Below are positions 17,382 through 26,104 of a stretch of DNA of 64,000 nt, piece by piece. Source of the stretch: Alteromonadaceae bacterium (GTDB lineage Bacteria > Pseudomonadota > Gammaproteobacteria > Enterobacterales > Alteromonadaceae); assembly GCA_013373625.1 (NCBI GenBank), contig JABXHM010000070.1:62001-126000 (forward strand). The letters run 5' to 3'. The translations under genes and the position numbers were made by a program. Positions within the stretch are counted from its first letter, which is position 1; each line of letters begins with the position of its first letter. The notes under the pieces are model-generated. The model was not told the origin of the DNA. It did no database searches and saw only the letters and a list, made by a program, of their open reading frames with translations.

Positions 17382-18203
17382 TCACTCTGGATCTAATTCA
17401 CCCATTTCAGCATACAGGGCAGAAATCGTCGCAACCCGGGTATCGCCCTCTTCACCGAGCAAGGTATACGCCTGATTACAAATTACCGACACCAGGCTCA
17501 TTGGCGCAGCGTAACTGTCAAAGGCAAACTGGTTGCCTAACTGGCAAACCAATGTGTGTCCCACTCTGTCCTGGTAAACCTGACCCGTGGGATCGGTGAG
17601 TAAAATTGTGCGTGCCTTGGGCAGGGCGTCAATCATGCGGGCAAAAATGCGCGGACGCCGGCGAAAGCCAAACACAACGATTACTTCGTCTTCGGCTAAG
17701 TCCATTAAGTCTTCGCTTAAGCTTTGACCTGGCTGGGGTAGCAGGCGAACATTAGGGCGAATTTGTTTTAGTTGCTGACGACAATGCAGCGCAACCGGGT
17801 AACTATTGCGATAACCGATCAGGGTGATTTTGGGTGCCTTGGCCAGTATGGAGGCAATGTTATTTATCTGTGCGGCCGGGATTGATTCGAGTGTGCGCTG
17901 CAAATTACCCAGCTCAGCAGCAATATAGTCGTGTTGGCTGAGCGTTTGTTTAACCGGTATTCCCGCATCGCGCTGTAGCACTACATCTTGTTTTGCGTCC
18001 TGATGGGAGGCATAACCTAGCTGACGAAACAAACGACTTACGGTTGCTTTGGAGGTATTGGTTTTGGCAGCAATTTCAGCGGTAGAATCACTAATAATGG
18101 TAAGCGGAAACTGTTGCAGATAGTTTGCTATGGCGCGCGCAGACGGCGAAAGTTCAGTGTACTTCTTTTTTATTCGTGCTAAAACACCATTACTTTCAGA
18201 CAC
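17382..18203 (-). CDS. RpiR-family transcriptional regulator (HTH plus SIS domain)
   Basis: 273 residues. The N-terminal HTH_6 domain (about 1-80) has STAEIAAKTNTSKATVSRLF as recognition helices. The C-terminal SIS sugar-isomerase fold (about 110-240) includes ITLIGYRNSYPVALHCRQQL and VIVVFGFRRRP. SIS domains sense phosphosugars or related small ligands and switch DNA binding. From memory, RpiR-family regulators (HpxU) accompany hpx purine genes in enterobacteria, so control of the hpx-type operon at 7.2-13.7 kb is a fair hypothesis, with the TGAAACA palindrome as possible site. An inverted repeat just upstream of its own start suggests autoregulation. Confidence 0.85.
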   Translation of the reverse strand: MSESNGVLARIKKKYTELSPSARAIANYLQQFPLTIISDSTAEIAAKTNTSKATVSRLFRQLGYASHQDAKQDVVLQRDAGIPVKQTLSQHDYIAAELGNLQRTLESIPAAQINNIASILAKAPKITLIGYRNSYPVALHCRQQLKQIRPNVRLLPQPGQSLSEDLMDLAEDEVIVVFGFRRRPRIFARMIDALPKARTILLTDPTGQVYQDRVGHTLVCQLGNQFAFDSYAAPMSLVSVICNQAYTLLGEEGDTRVATISALYAEMGELDPE

Positions 18204-18212
18204 TTCAATATC

Positions 18213-18240
18213 CAGTGTTAATCAGTTTCAATTAACAGTG
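18213..18240. promoter_or_regulatory. Inverted repeat upstream of the RpiR gene
   Basis: CAGTGTTAAT (18213-18222) and ATTAACAGTG (18231-18240) match as inverted arms at 9 of 10 positions with an 8-bp spacer. It covers 10-37 bp before the start codon, a position suited to autorepression. A GTTTCA half-site lies in the spacer. Confidence 0.4.
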
Positions 18241-18334
18241 TAGCGGACAATCCAGTAAAGTTGTACGTTTTTACACTGGAAGCGACCAAGTGTTCTCACT
18301 GGCGGCTGGTATGCAGGCAAATGACACATATATA

Positions 18335-18360
18335 AAAAAGAGCGCTTAGGAGCGCTCTTT
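18335..18360 (-). terminator. Terminator of the distal SulP transcript
   Basis: AAAGAGCGCT (18337-18346), loop TAGG, AGCGCTCTTT (18351-18360). Read leftward, the 10-bp stem is followed by a run of six T, so it ends the carbonic anhydrase-SulP unit. Confidence 0.85.
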
Positions 18361-18382
18361 GCGGTTAAGACATTTTCACCTT

Positions 18383-20026
18383 TCAGGCATGGGAGGGGGT
18401 GTTAGCTTTGCCATGCTTACCGGGCGTGTTTTCGGCGTCATCAATGATAGCAACTGCTGACTCCAGCGCTTCAAGAAGGGTTGGATAAATCAGTATTTCT
18501 GAAGATGAAACATTAATGTTGTTCATAACCTTTTTGATATCATCCGATGCGCCGCAAACCATCAACTGACGACCTGAGCCTTTTGCATCGGAGGTCACGG
18601 TTTCGACTGCCATAGAAGCAGAAACATCCATAGTGGGGACGCGGGTAAAATCGAGTATTAACACGCGCGACCCGGGTTTTACTCTTTCCCGTACATGGTG
18701 GCCGAGGTCGGCCGCAGCGCCAAAGCTTAATGGCCCGCCAAAGCTAAAGATACTGACTTTGCCTTTGGCTTTTTCCAGTAAGGCATTTTCGTGCGGATCA
18801 TTCAGCATATCCGGGATTTTCTTTAATTCTTCAATTTGCAACTGGGCAATTTGACGAACATAAGCCAGTGCGGCAAGCACCACGCCCACGCCTACTGCGG
18901 TTATCAGATCCACAAATACAGTTAAACCCAGGACCAACAGCATTAATGCAAAGTCCCAGCGTGGACCGGTGTGTGCACGCTTCATGTAACTCCAGTCAAT
19001 AATATCCAGACCAACTTTGACCAGAATACCTGCCAATACCGCATGCGGAATGGCACTGGCTAACGAACTAAGGCCTAACACAACGGCCAGTAATACTAGC
19101 GCGTGAATCATTCCGGATAACCGTTCTTTACCGCCGCTACGAATGTTTACTACCGTTCGCATAGTGGCTCCGGCACCGGCAATACCACCAATTAAACCGG
19201 CAACGGTGTTACCAATACCCTGGCCAATTAGCTCTTTACTGCTGTCGTGACGGGTACGTGTCATGTTGTCAGCGACCAGTGACGTTAACAAACTGTCAAT
19301 GGCGCCGAGTATGGCAAGAATAAATGCAGCTTCAATGACTAACCACATAGTAGAGGTCTCAAATACCGGCAAATGCAGGCTTGGCAGCCCTGTAGGAATA
19401 TCACCTAATACTGGCACAGACAAAAACAAGCTTACGATAGTACCAATAATCAATGCTGCCAGAGCTCCTGGTAAGTATTTACCCAGACTGGGTGGCCATT
19501 TATAGGCAATGACTAATGTACCCAACCCTAAAGCCAGTGTAGCAAAACTAATGTCTGCCAAAGCGGTAGGGATATAGCTCAATGCACCGATTGTCCCCCC
19601 CGGTGGTTCATGGCCCAACAGGCGGCCAATCTGTAAAATAATGATGATCGCACCAATGCCCGACATAAAACCGGAAATTACCGGGTAGGGTACCAGGCGT
19701 ATGTAGTTTCCAATACCAAGAAAGCCAAATACTACCTGGAATAATCCGGCCAATACGACGGCGGTGAAAATTAACTCAACGTTACCAGACAAGCTGGCAA
19801 AAAGGCCTGCTAGTACTACCACCATAGGTCCGGTAGGGCCGGAAATTTGAGACGGAGTACCACCGAACAAGGCAGCAAAAAAGCCTACTGCAATGGCGCC
19901 GTACATACCGGCCATCGGGCCGACACCCGAGGCCACACCCAAAGCGAGTGCTAGTGGCAGGGCGACAACACCAGCAGTAATACCGCCGGTAATGTCTCCA
20001 CGCACATTTTTAAATAAGTTTTGCAT
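18383..20026 (-). CDS. SulP-family transporter with STAS domain, BicA-like (probable bicarbonate uptake)
   Basis: 547 residues. The N-terminus NLFKNVRGDITGGITAGVVA, the segment FGGTPSQISGPTGPMVVVLA and about 12-14 membrane segments closely resemble cyanobacterial BicA, a sodium-dependent bicarbonate importer. A STAS domain follows (about 425-535), including RVLILDFTRVPTMDVSASMA, where anti-sigma-antagonist-like domains control transport. The gene begins 25 bp after a beta-carbonic anhydrase gene, which supports an inorganic-carbon role over sulfate. The second, more distant SulP copy with its own carbonic anhydrase is at 20940-22472. Confidence 0.88.
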   Translation of the reverse strand: MQNLFKNVRGDITGGITAGVVALPLALALGVASGVGPMAGMYGAIAVGFFAALFGGTPSQISGPTGPMVVVLAGLFASLSGNVELIFTAVVLAGLFQVVFGFLGIGNYIRLVPYPVISGFMSGIGAIIIILQIGRLLGHEPPGGTIGALSYIPTALADISFATLALGLGTLVIAYKWPPSLGKYLPGALAALIIGTIVSLFLSVPVLGDIPTGLPSLHLPVFETSTMWLVIEAAFILAILGAIDSLLTSLVADNMTRTRHDSSKELIGQGIGNTVAGLIGGIAGAGATMRTVVNIRSGGKERLSGMIHALVLLAVVLGLSSLASAIPHAVLAGILVKVGLDIIDWSYMKRAHTGPRWDFALMLLVLGLTVFVDLITAVGVGVVLAALAYVRQIAQLQIEELKKIPDMLNDPHENALLEKAKGKVSIFSFGGPLSFGAAADLGHHVRERVKPGSRVLILDFTRVPTMDVSASMAVETVTSDAKGSGRQLMVCGASDDIKKVMNNINVSSSEILIYPTLLEALESAVAIIDDAENTPGKHGKANTPSHA

Positions 20027-20051
20027 TATGATTCCTCAGTTGCTCTCACAA

Positions 20052-20708
20052 CTATGCGCCTTTGTGAACAAGCTCTTTAGCGTATGCTTCGTCCATAGGG
20101 CCAAATTCACCGGTTTCTTCCTGATAGCAAAGCACTTCAGCGGTTTCTATATTGTAAAACCAGCCATGCAATTTAACCTGACCGGTGGCCAATTTGGCGG
20201 CTACCGCCGGATGCGTTTTTAAGTGTTGTAATTGCTGAACAACGTTTTCTTCGGTTATCAGTTGTAAATGATCAGTGGCATTAAGTTCATCGCAACCGCA
20301 TTTTTCTTTTACCACTTCACTGGCAACGCGACAGTGGCCAAGCCATTCTTTTACATGGGGCAGAGCCGACAATGCCTCAGGGTTGATTGCGCCTTTCATC
20401 GCGCCACAGTCAGAGTGACCGCAAATAACAATATGGGTAACACCTAAAGCGGCGACAGCAAATTCTATGGAGGCGGTCATACCACCGGTTTGATTACTAT
20501 GAGGGGGAATGACATTACCGGCGTTTCGGCAAATAAATAAGTCCCCGGGTTGGGTCTGCGTTACGAGGTTTGGGTCAATACGGGAATCCGAGCAGGTGAT
20601 GAACAAAACCTCCGGGTTTTGACCATTGGCTAATTTTTGGAACGCCGCTTTTTTGTCGGGAAAGACATCTCTTTGGAATTTGGCAACGCCAGAAATTATA
20701 TGATCCAT
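20052..20708 (-). CDS. Beta-carbonic anhydrase (copy 1)
   Basis: An upstream ATG at 20714 exists, but GGAG lies 9 nt before ATG 20708, and the paralogue at 22487-23146 starts at the matching residue. The 218-residue protein has Cys39 and Asp41-Arg43 (CSDSRID), His98 and Cys101 (HSDCGAMKG), the zinc ligands and dyad of beta carbonic anhydrases. It interconverts CO2 and bicarbonate in the cytosol. It is about 87% identical to copy 2 by hand comparison, differing mainly at the C-terminus. It shares an operon with the BicA-like transporter and has its own promoter region with a palindrome also found before copy 2. Confidence 0.93.
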   Translation of the reverse strand: MDHIISGVAKFQRDVFPDKKAAFQKLANGQNPEVLFITCSDSRIDPNLVTQTQPGDLFICRNAGNVIPPHSNQTGGMTASIEFAVAALGVTHIVICGHSDCGAMKGAINPEALSALPHVKEWLGHCRVASEVVKEKCGCDELNATDHLQLITEENVVQQLQHLKTHPAVAAKLATGQVKLHGWFYNIETAEVLCYQEETGEFGPMDEAYAKELVHKGA

Positions 20709-20795
20709 ACACATATACTCCAGATTTAAATTTATGATTTAAAATGTAAACATATTGTTAACTTATAGCGTTATAGGAAAATAGTCGTTCTCGTG

Positions 20796-20810
20796 ATAGT
20801 TTAAAACTAT
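20796..20810. promoter_or_regulatory. Probable LysR-type operator before carbonic anhydrase copy 1
   Basis: ATAGTTTAAAACTAT is a perfect palindrome around one base. It lies in a 50-bp block (20771-20820) that matches 23211-23260, upstream of the second carbonic anhydrase, at about 37 of 50 positions without gaps. Its centre is about 95 bp from the carbonic anhydrase ATG, against 97 bp in the other copy. Confidence 0.6.
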
Positions 20811-20850
20811 AACGTGGCCGTATTTTCTTACACTTATGGTAGATATAAAC

Positions 20851-20880
20851 AAAAATGGTAGTCATTTGACTACCATTTTT
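20851..20880 (-). terminator. Terminator of the proximal carbonic anhydrase-SulP unit
   Basis: AAAAATGGTAGTC (20851-20863) pairs perfectly with GACTACCATTTTT (20868-20880). Read leftward it follows the SulP stop at 20940 and ends in a T run, separating the two carbonic anhydrase units. Confidence 0.8.
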
Positions 20881-20939
20881 ATTATTACGTGTTTACTGGC
20901 TGTTTGGCTTAAACCAGTAAATGAGTGTTGGCGTTACAA

Positions 20940-22472
20940 CTAGAACTTGATGGTTTCAACCCGAATGTTTTTGGTCTGAGCCTGATCAATATAATCTTTA
21001 ATCATCTCTTTTACATCAAAGGCTACAGACTTGCTGTTTGAAAAGTCTAACACCACTTTTGAGTCTACCGGAATTGAGTTAAGTTTTTTCAAAATACTAG
21101 GCTTATTAAAGAATGATACCTCTTCTGCCAATACAATGTGATGGACTTTCTCACCGTGCTCTTCATTTACCGTTTCTTTAAACTGATAAGAGTTGCGGAA
21201 ACTGCTTTTCAGGGTGAAGAAGATACTGACACCAAGTCCGGCAAATACACCGGTCAGTAAATCACTAAAAATCATAACCGCAATGGTCGTGATAAAGGGC
21301 AAAAACTGTTCCATGCCGTTTTGATACATTATTTTGAACATCACAGGCTTGGTTAGTTTGTAACCTACCACTATGAGTATTGCAGCTAACGATGCCAGCG
21401 GAATAAGGTTAAGCATCGACGAAATAGCCAACACCGCAACCAGTAAAAATAGGCCGTGCAAAATTGCCGATAACTTAGTTTTACCGCCAAACGCAATATT
21501 GGCTGAACTGCGCACAATAACCTGAGTAATGGGCAACCCACCAATTAACCCGGAGACTATGTTACCCAGACCCTGCGCCTTGAGCTCTCGGTTGGTAGGC
21601 GTAGTGTACTTTTGCGGATCGAGTTTATCTGTTGCCTCTACACATAGCAGCGTCTCAATACTGGCAACCGCTGCCATTACAACCGCAATCATCAATACAT
21701 CCAGGCTGAAAATTTGCGAGAAATCAGGAAACGCCAGTTCGTTAGTGAAATCGCTAAAACTGTCGATGACTGGCAGTGATACCAGCATGCTGCTCGCCAT
21801 AGGATTACCCGCCTGCGCCATTACAACAGAAGCCAGAATACCCAACAGAACCACGACAATAGGGCCTTGGATAAGCTGGAAAATCTTGTGTTTTGGCACT
21901 AAAAACTTATCCCAGATAACTAACAACGCAAGCGATAAACCAGAAATAATGACCGCCGATGGTGACATTAAATTGAGCGCGTGTTCGATAGCCGAAAACG
22001 TATTCTCGCCATTGGCGTGTGAAAAGGCTTCTTCACCCAGAAAATCAGCGTGCCAACCGAACAGATAAGGCAGTTGCTTGAGTATAATTAACAAGCCAAT
22101 CCCGGCCAGCATGCCGGTAATGACTGAGGTAGGTATAAAGTAGGCAATAAAACCTGCCCGGGCGTAACCCATAACAAGTTGAATTACACCGGCTAGGACT
22201 ACCGCACATAAAAACAGTTCCCAGCTGCCAAGCGTAGCAATTGCGTCAAACACAATGACTGCCAGTCCTGCAGCAGGGCCGCTAACGCCGAGTCGCGAGC
22301 CACTGCACAACCCCACCACAATACCACCCACAATGCCGGCGATAATACCTGAAAACAGCGGTGCACCAGAGGCCAATGCGATACCCAAGCAAAGCGGGAG
22401 TGCAACGAAAAAGACGACTATACTGGCTGGCAGGTCATTCTTTATTTCACTAAAGGATAAATCTAACTTCAT
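20940..22472 (-). CDS. SulP-family inorganic anion transporter (second type)
   Basis: 510 residues, about 12 membrane segments, with SulP motifs SGPAAGLAVIVFDAIATLG, ASIETLLCVEATDKLDPQ, and NRELKAQGLGNIVSGLIGGL. The C-terminal 80 residues form a short, divergent STAS-like domain (KVVLDFSNSKSVAFDVKEMI). It belongs to the SulP branch often found next to, or fused to, carbonic anhydrase and is clearly different from the BicA-like copy. It likely carries bicarbonate. It starts 14 bp after carbonic anhydrase copy 2. The pairing of near-identical anhydrases with distinct transporters is unusual. Confidence 0.87.
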   Translation of the reverse strand: MKLDLSFSEIKNDLPASIVVFFVALPLCLGIALASGAPLFSGIIAGIVGGIVVGLCSGSRLGVSGPAAGLAVIVFDAIATLGSWELFLCAVVLAGVIQLVMGYARAGFIAYFIPTSVITGMLAGIGLLIILKQLPYLFGWHADFLGEEAFSHANGENTFSAIEHALNLMSPSAVIISGLSLALLVIWDKFLVPKHKIFQLIQGPIVVVLLGILASVVMAQAGNPMASSMLVSLPVIDSFSDFTNELAFPDFSQIFSLDVLMIAVVMAAVASIETLLCVEATDKLDPQKYTTPTNRELKAQGLGNIVSGLIGGLPITQVIVRSSANIAFGGKTKLSAILHGLFLLVAVLAISSMLNLIPLASLAAILIVVGYKLTKPVMFKIMYQNGMEQFLPFITTIAVMIFSDLLTGVFAGLGVSIFFTLKSSFRNSYQFKETVNEEHGEKVHHIVLAEEVSFFNKPSILKKLNSIPVDSKVVLDFSNSKSVAFDVKEMIKDYIDQAQTKNIRVETIKF

Positions 22473-22486
22473 CAGACGATTCCTGG

Positions 22487-23146
22487 TTATTTATTCGCTA
22501 CAAGGGGTTCTTGCATAGAAGAAGGCGTATCCATAGGCGCAAATTGTCCGGACTTTTCGTCGTAGGTCAGCACTTCAGCGGTTTCAATGTTATAGAACCA
22601 GCCATGTAATTTGACCTGTCCGGTAGCGATTTTTGCTGCCACTGCCGGATGTGTTTTAAGGTGCTGAAGCTGCTGCACAACGTTCTCTTCAGTCATCAGT
22701 TGTAAGTGATCACCGGCATTGAGCTCATCACAGCCACAACGCTCTTTAACCACTTCTGATGCAACACGGCAGTGGCCCAGCCATTCCTTAACATGGGGCA
22801 GGCTGGTCAGGCCTTCAGGATTGAGTGCACCTTTCATGGCACCGCAGTCTGAGTGACCACACACCACAATATGAGTCACACCCAGTGCGGCAACTGCAAA
22901 TTCAATAGAGGCTGTCATGCCGCCGGTTTGATTACTGTGAGGTGGGACGACATTGCCGGCATTACGGCAAATAAACAAATCACCTGGTTCAGTTTGAGTG
23001 ACCAGACTTGGATCAATGCGCGAATCAGAGCAAGTAATAAATAATACTTCAGGGCTTTGACCATTCGCTAGCTTTTTGAATGCAGCTTCTTTAGCGGGAA
23101 AAACGTCTTTTTGAAACTTGGCAACCCCAGAAATTACGTGGTCCAT
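22487..23146 (-). CDS. Beta-carbonic anhydrase (copy 2)
   Basis: 219 residues with the full beta-class site: Cys39, Asp41, Arg43 (CSDSRID), His98, Cys101 (HSDCG). It starts MDHVISGVAKFQ, which fixes the start of the other copy. It is first in an operon with the second SulP gene and divergent from an OxyR-like LysR gene across a 135-bp promoter region. Having two near-identical anhydrases suggests a dosage need or condition-specific expression. Confidence 0.93.
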   Translation of the reverse strand: MDHVISGVAKFQKDVFPAKEAAFKKLANGQSPEVLFITCSDSRIDPSLVTQTEPGDLFICRNAGNVVPPHSNQTGGMTASIEFAVAALGVTHIVVCGHSDCGAMKGALNPEGLTSLPHVKEWLGHCRVASEVVKERCGCDELNAGDHLQLMTEENVVQQLQHLKTHPAVAAKIATGQVKLHGWFYNIETAEVLTYDEKSGQFAPMDTPSSMQEPLVANK

Positions 23147-23235
23147 TAAGGAACTCCTAAAAAATGAAAATAGAATAAATACGCTTCAAAATGATTTTTA
23201 CCTGATAGTTATATAGAAAAATAGTTGATGTGGTG

Positions 23236-23250
23236 ATAGTCTTAATCTAT
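23236..23250. promoter_or_regulatory. Probable LysR-type operator in the carbonic anhydrase/LysR divergent region
   Basis: ATAGTCTTAATCTAT keeps the ATAG...CTAT arms of the copy-1 site in a conserved 50-bp block (23211-23260). It lies 31 bp before the LysR start and about 86 bp before the carbonic anhydrase start, as expected for a site used for autoregulation and divergent activation. Confidence 0.6.
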
Positions 23251-23281
23251 TAGTTGGCCTGTATTTATAGGACTAAAGTTT

Positions 23282-24223
23282 ATGGTTACATCAACCAAAC
23301 CGATTACATATACCCAGTTTCGTTATTTTGTCGCGTTGGCACGCGAACTCAGCTATCGACGTGCTGCGCAAGTATTAGGGATCAGTCAACCCACTCTGAC
23401 ATCGCAGATTAATGTACTGGAAAAGAATCTGGGTATCGCCCTTTTTGAACGCTCCCGAAGTGGTACATTGCTGTCACCGGAAGGGCGTTCATTGCTACCT
23501 TTTGCTGAAGATGTGTTGCAATCTTCCATTCGCTTTGAAGAAAAAGCCCGGGATATAGCGGGCGGTAATCAAACTACCTATCGCCTTGGTGTGCCTCCCA
23601 CACTAGGCCCTTACTTGCTGCCCTACATTTTACCACAACTGCACAAGCGCTACGCAAAGTTAAAGTTTTACGTACGCGAAGCTGCACCGACGCAGTTAAT
23701 TCAAGGCCTGTTCGATGGTCACTTCGATATTATTATTTCCCCAGGGTTGCAGGAGTCATCGCAGTTAGTTTCCAGCAAACTCTTTATTGAGCCGTTGAAA
23801 TTTGTGGTACCCAGTGATCATCCGTTGTCCGGAGTGCAATTTATTGAACCAGAACAAATTCATGGAGAGACGGTCCTCACGCTGGAAGAAGCACATCATT
23901 TTCATCATCAGGTACATGAAATATGCATGAAAATCGGCGCTCAGGTGACCCGCGATTACGAAGGCACCAGTTTGGATACGTTGCGACAAATGGTAGTGAT
24001 GGGCATGGGTGTGGCATTTTTACCAGGCCTATATGTGCATTCTGAATTGCACCAACCTGACGAGCTGCATGTCTGTGAACTAAAAGACACGCCGATTGAG
24101 CGACAACATAATTTAGTGTGGCGTAATACCGCGCCAGGGCGTGTGTTTTTTCGTGAACTGGGTAATGACATCCGGCGGATCCTGGCTGAAACGCTGGGTC
24201 ATGCGGTGCGGGTTGATCCATAA
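23282..24223 (+). CDS. OxyR-like LysR-family regulator lacking the peroxidatic cysteine
   Basis: 313 residues. The N-terminal winged helix (YTQFRYFVALARELSYRRAA, ISQPTLTSQI) is followed by a LysR substrate domain. The stretch from residue 199 aligns without gaps to E. coli OxyR 192-242: LTLEEAHHFHHQVHEICMKI against the OxyR LTLEDGHC...FC loop. His206 replaces peroxidatic Cys199, while Cys215 matches Cys208. It is therefore unlikely to sense peroxide by a disulfide. Divergent placement and shared promoter palindromes suggest it controls both carbonic anhydrase-SulP units in response to carbon supply or another signal. Upstream of the start, TATAGGACTAAAG holds a weak ribosome site. Confidence 0.87.
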   Translation: MVTSTKPITYTQFRYFVALARELSYRRAAQVLGISQPTLTSQINVLEKNLGIALFERSRSGTLLSPEGRSLLPFAEDVLQSSIRFEEKARDIAGGNQTTYRLGVPPTLGPYLLPYILPQLHKRYAKLKFYVREAAPTQLIQGLFDGHFDIIISPGLQESSQLVSSKLFIEPLKFVVPSDHPLSGVQFIEPEQIHGETVLTLEEAHHFHHQVHEICMKIGAQVTRDYEGTSLDTLRQMVVMGMGVAFLPGLYVHSELHQPDELHVCELKDTPIERQHNLVWRNTAPGRVFFRELGNDIRRILAETLGHAVRVDP

Positions 24224-24356
24224 CTGCTGTAAATATTGGGGCTGACTTCTTTAGAACAAAGATTTAGCCCTCTTTGCTGGTCGTTTGTCATACAAAATTA
24301 GTGTAAAATTCACTCTATTATCATTAAATCGTCATAGTTTTTTTGAGAAGGGTGGC

Positions 24357-24992
24357 ATGCAAGCGAAATTGTGGCTTGAATTATTCGGCCTTTTTGTTTT
24401 ATTACCCATACTTTTTTTGATTGGTATTCAGCAGTTTGGGCCCTATTTGTTGATAGTACTTGCTGCTGTTAGCGTTATTTGTGTGTGGATACTGATAGCT
24501 GATAGCACCTTCAGGCGAGTGCGTTTGTGGAACTGGCAGGCTGGCAAACCGCACCTGCTGGCCTCACTAAAACTGTTTTTTCCCTGGGCGCTTGCCATGG
24601 CTGCAATTGTGTACTGGTGGTTACCGGATTCATTTTTGCAATGGCCAGTTGAACAAACGTCGCTGTGGTTGCTCACGCTATTGATGTACCCGCTACTGTC
24701 GGTAATCCCACAGGAAATTATTTACCGAACGTTTTTCTTTCATCGCTATAAGGCCATTTTGCCCACGCACTTTCAGCGTCTTGGTGCCAGTACGCTGCTG
24801 TTTGGATTTGCACACGCCATATATGGTAACTGGCTGGCTGTTGCGTTATCCGGGGTAGGAGGCGCCATGTTTGGTGTCCGTTATTTGCAAAGCCGCTCGA
24901 CTGCAGTTGTGGTTATAGAGCACTCTGTCTGGGGCTGTTTTTTGTTCACTATCGGCTTGGGATCGTATTTGTCGTTGCAGCATACGCTGTAA
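24357..24992 (+). CDS. CPBP-family intramembrane metalloprotease
   Basis: A TTG at 24285 extends the frame, but ATG 24357 has AAGGGTGG just before it and starts cleanly as MQAKLWLELFGLFVLLPILF. About 211 residues remain with 6-7 membrane segments. CPBP (Abi/CAAX protease and bacteriocin-processing) motifs are present: PQEIIYR, where family members usually have EExxxR, then FGFAHAIYGNW and HSVWGCFLF. The Gln in place of the first Glu may be a subfamily trait or affect activity. Roles in this family range from prenyl-protein processing to bacteriocin immunity; none can be chosen here. It is convergent with the DUF3080-like gene. Confidence 0.75.
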   Translation: MQAKLWLELFGLFVLLPILFLIGIQQFGPYLLIVLAAVSVICVWILIADSTFRRVRLWNWQAGKPHLLASLKLFFPWALAMAAIVYWWLPDSFLQWPVEQTSLWLLTLLMYPLLSVIPQEIIYRTFFFHRYKAILPTHFQRLGASTLLFGFAHAIYGNWLAVALSGVGGAMFGVRYLQSRSTAVVVIEHSVWGCFLFTIGLGSYLSLQHTL

Positions 24993-25020
24993 CGTATGCC
25001 AGCCCACTGCTGTGTTTGTA

Positions 25021-26091
25021 TCACGTTCCTGCTGATGCGACGGGCGATAAACCGCAGCGGCCAAGAAACGTTTGCCACAACAAGACATGTTGCTGCATTG
25101 CTTGTTGATAAGCCGTGAAACCTTGTTGTTGCAAGCGCAGATATCGTTTAAAGCTATCAGGCAGAGCGGGGGAAGCCTGCCATGCATGGATCACCGGTGC
25201 AAACTGATAAGCAAAGTCATTAAGGCGCGCACCCGCTGGCTGGATTTTTTCAATAAAAAATAAGTAGAATACATTGCGTAAAATAGTTGCCTCAGCCGGG
25301 GTTGAATGCGTGCAATCTATATTGGCCAGCTGTGCTTTTAAAGCTGCGGTTAAGGGCGGTAAATGGGTTGCCACCTGCTGTTGGGCCTGCCACATGGTAG
25401 CGGGTAACCGGGTGGCGCTAATTGCTTGCAGATCAGCCTCTATGGATTGTTTCGGTTGGTAGTGGTGATCAGCAAAACGGGACAGGTGTTTAAACAAAGA
25501 TACCTGACCGGCAATATCAATATTCTCTTCATAAAGCAGTGCAGGCCGGGCCCGACTAAACGCCGCTTTGGTTTCGTCGCTCAGTACTAACATATTGCTC
25601 CAGTGCAGCGTATATTCAGCCTCTTTTATGGTTTGCCACCGGGTCATCGTTGCGGCAAGCTCAGCATACGAACTGCGCTGTGTTGCGCGTGACTCAGCAA
25701 GCTCAATACAATCGGTTAATGCTGCGAGGAATTGTTGTTCGTAACGCAGACGTTGTGAGAAATGCTGTATTTTGCCCAGCGCAGTATTGTGCTCAGCGAC
25801 CAGATTACCCAGTTCGCACTGCTGCAACTGGTGAAAACGGGTGAGATTGATGTCAATGCCGCTAGGGGGTTGTAACAATGTGTCGCGCTCCGGATAGACT
25901 GCATGGTTGGCTGTATTAACTGGTCTGGTCTGGCTGGACAGATCGGTATCCAGCACTCTGCTTAAACGTTGTTGATACTCGCTTATATCATTCAGAATAT
26001 TAGGCGATGAGCAGGCGCTTACGCCTACCAGGATAACGGCACAGAATACGCGTGAACACACTGACCAGCAATCACTGCAAAATTCTCTCAA
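25021..26091 (-). CDS. DUF3080-like lipoprotein (start TTG)
   Basis: The longest frame would overlap the kinase gene by about 185 bp. A TTG at 26091, 4 nt after GGAGG and 13 bp after the kinase stop, gives a lipoprotein signal (REFCSDCWSVCSRVFCAVIL then VGVSAC). The start is uncertain; an internal GTG is the alternative. The mature part, about 330 residues, is helical and rich in Gln, with no catalytic motif. It looks like the DUF3080 family of proteobacterial lipoproteins, whose function is unknown to me. It is cotranscribed with the fructosamine-kinase-type gene. Confidence 0.65.
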   Translation of the reverse strand: MREFCSDCWSVCSRVFCAVILVGVSACSSPNILNDISEYQQRLSRVLDTDLSSQTRPVNTANHAVYPERDTLLQPPSGIDINLTRFHQLQQCELGNLVAEHNTALGKIQHFSQRLRYEQQFLAALTDCIELAESRATQRSSYAELAATMTRWQTIKEAEYTLHWSNMLVLSDETKAAFSRARPALLYEENIDIAGQVSLFKHLSRFADHHYQPKQSIEADLQAISATRLPATMWQAQQQVATHLPPLTAALKAQLANIDCTHSTPAEATILRNVFYLFFIEKIQPAGARLNDFAYQFAPVIHAWQASPALPDSFKRYLRLQQQGFTAYQQAMQQHVLLWQTFLGRCGLSPVASAGT

Positions 26092-26104
26092 ACGTCCTCC
26101 GGCC

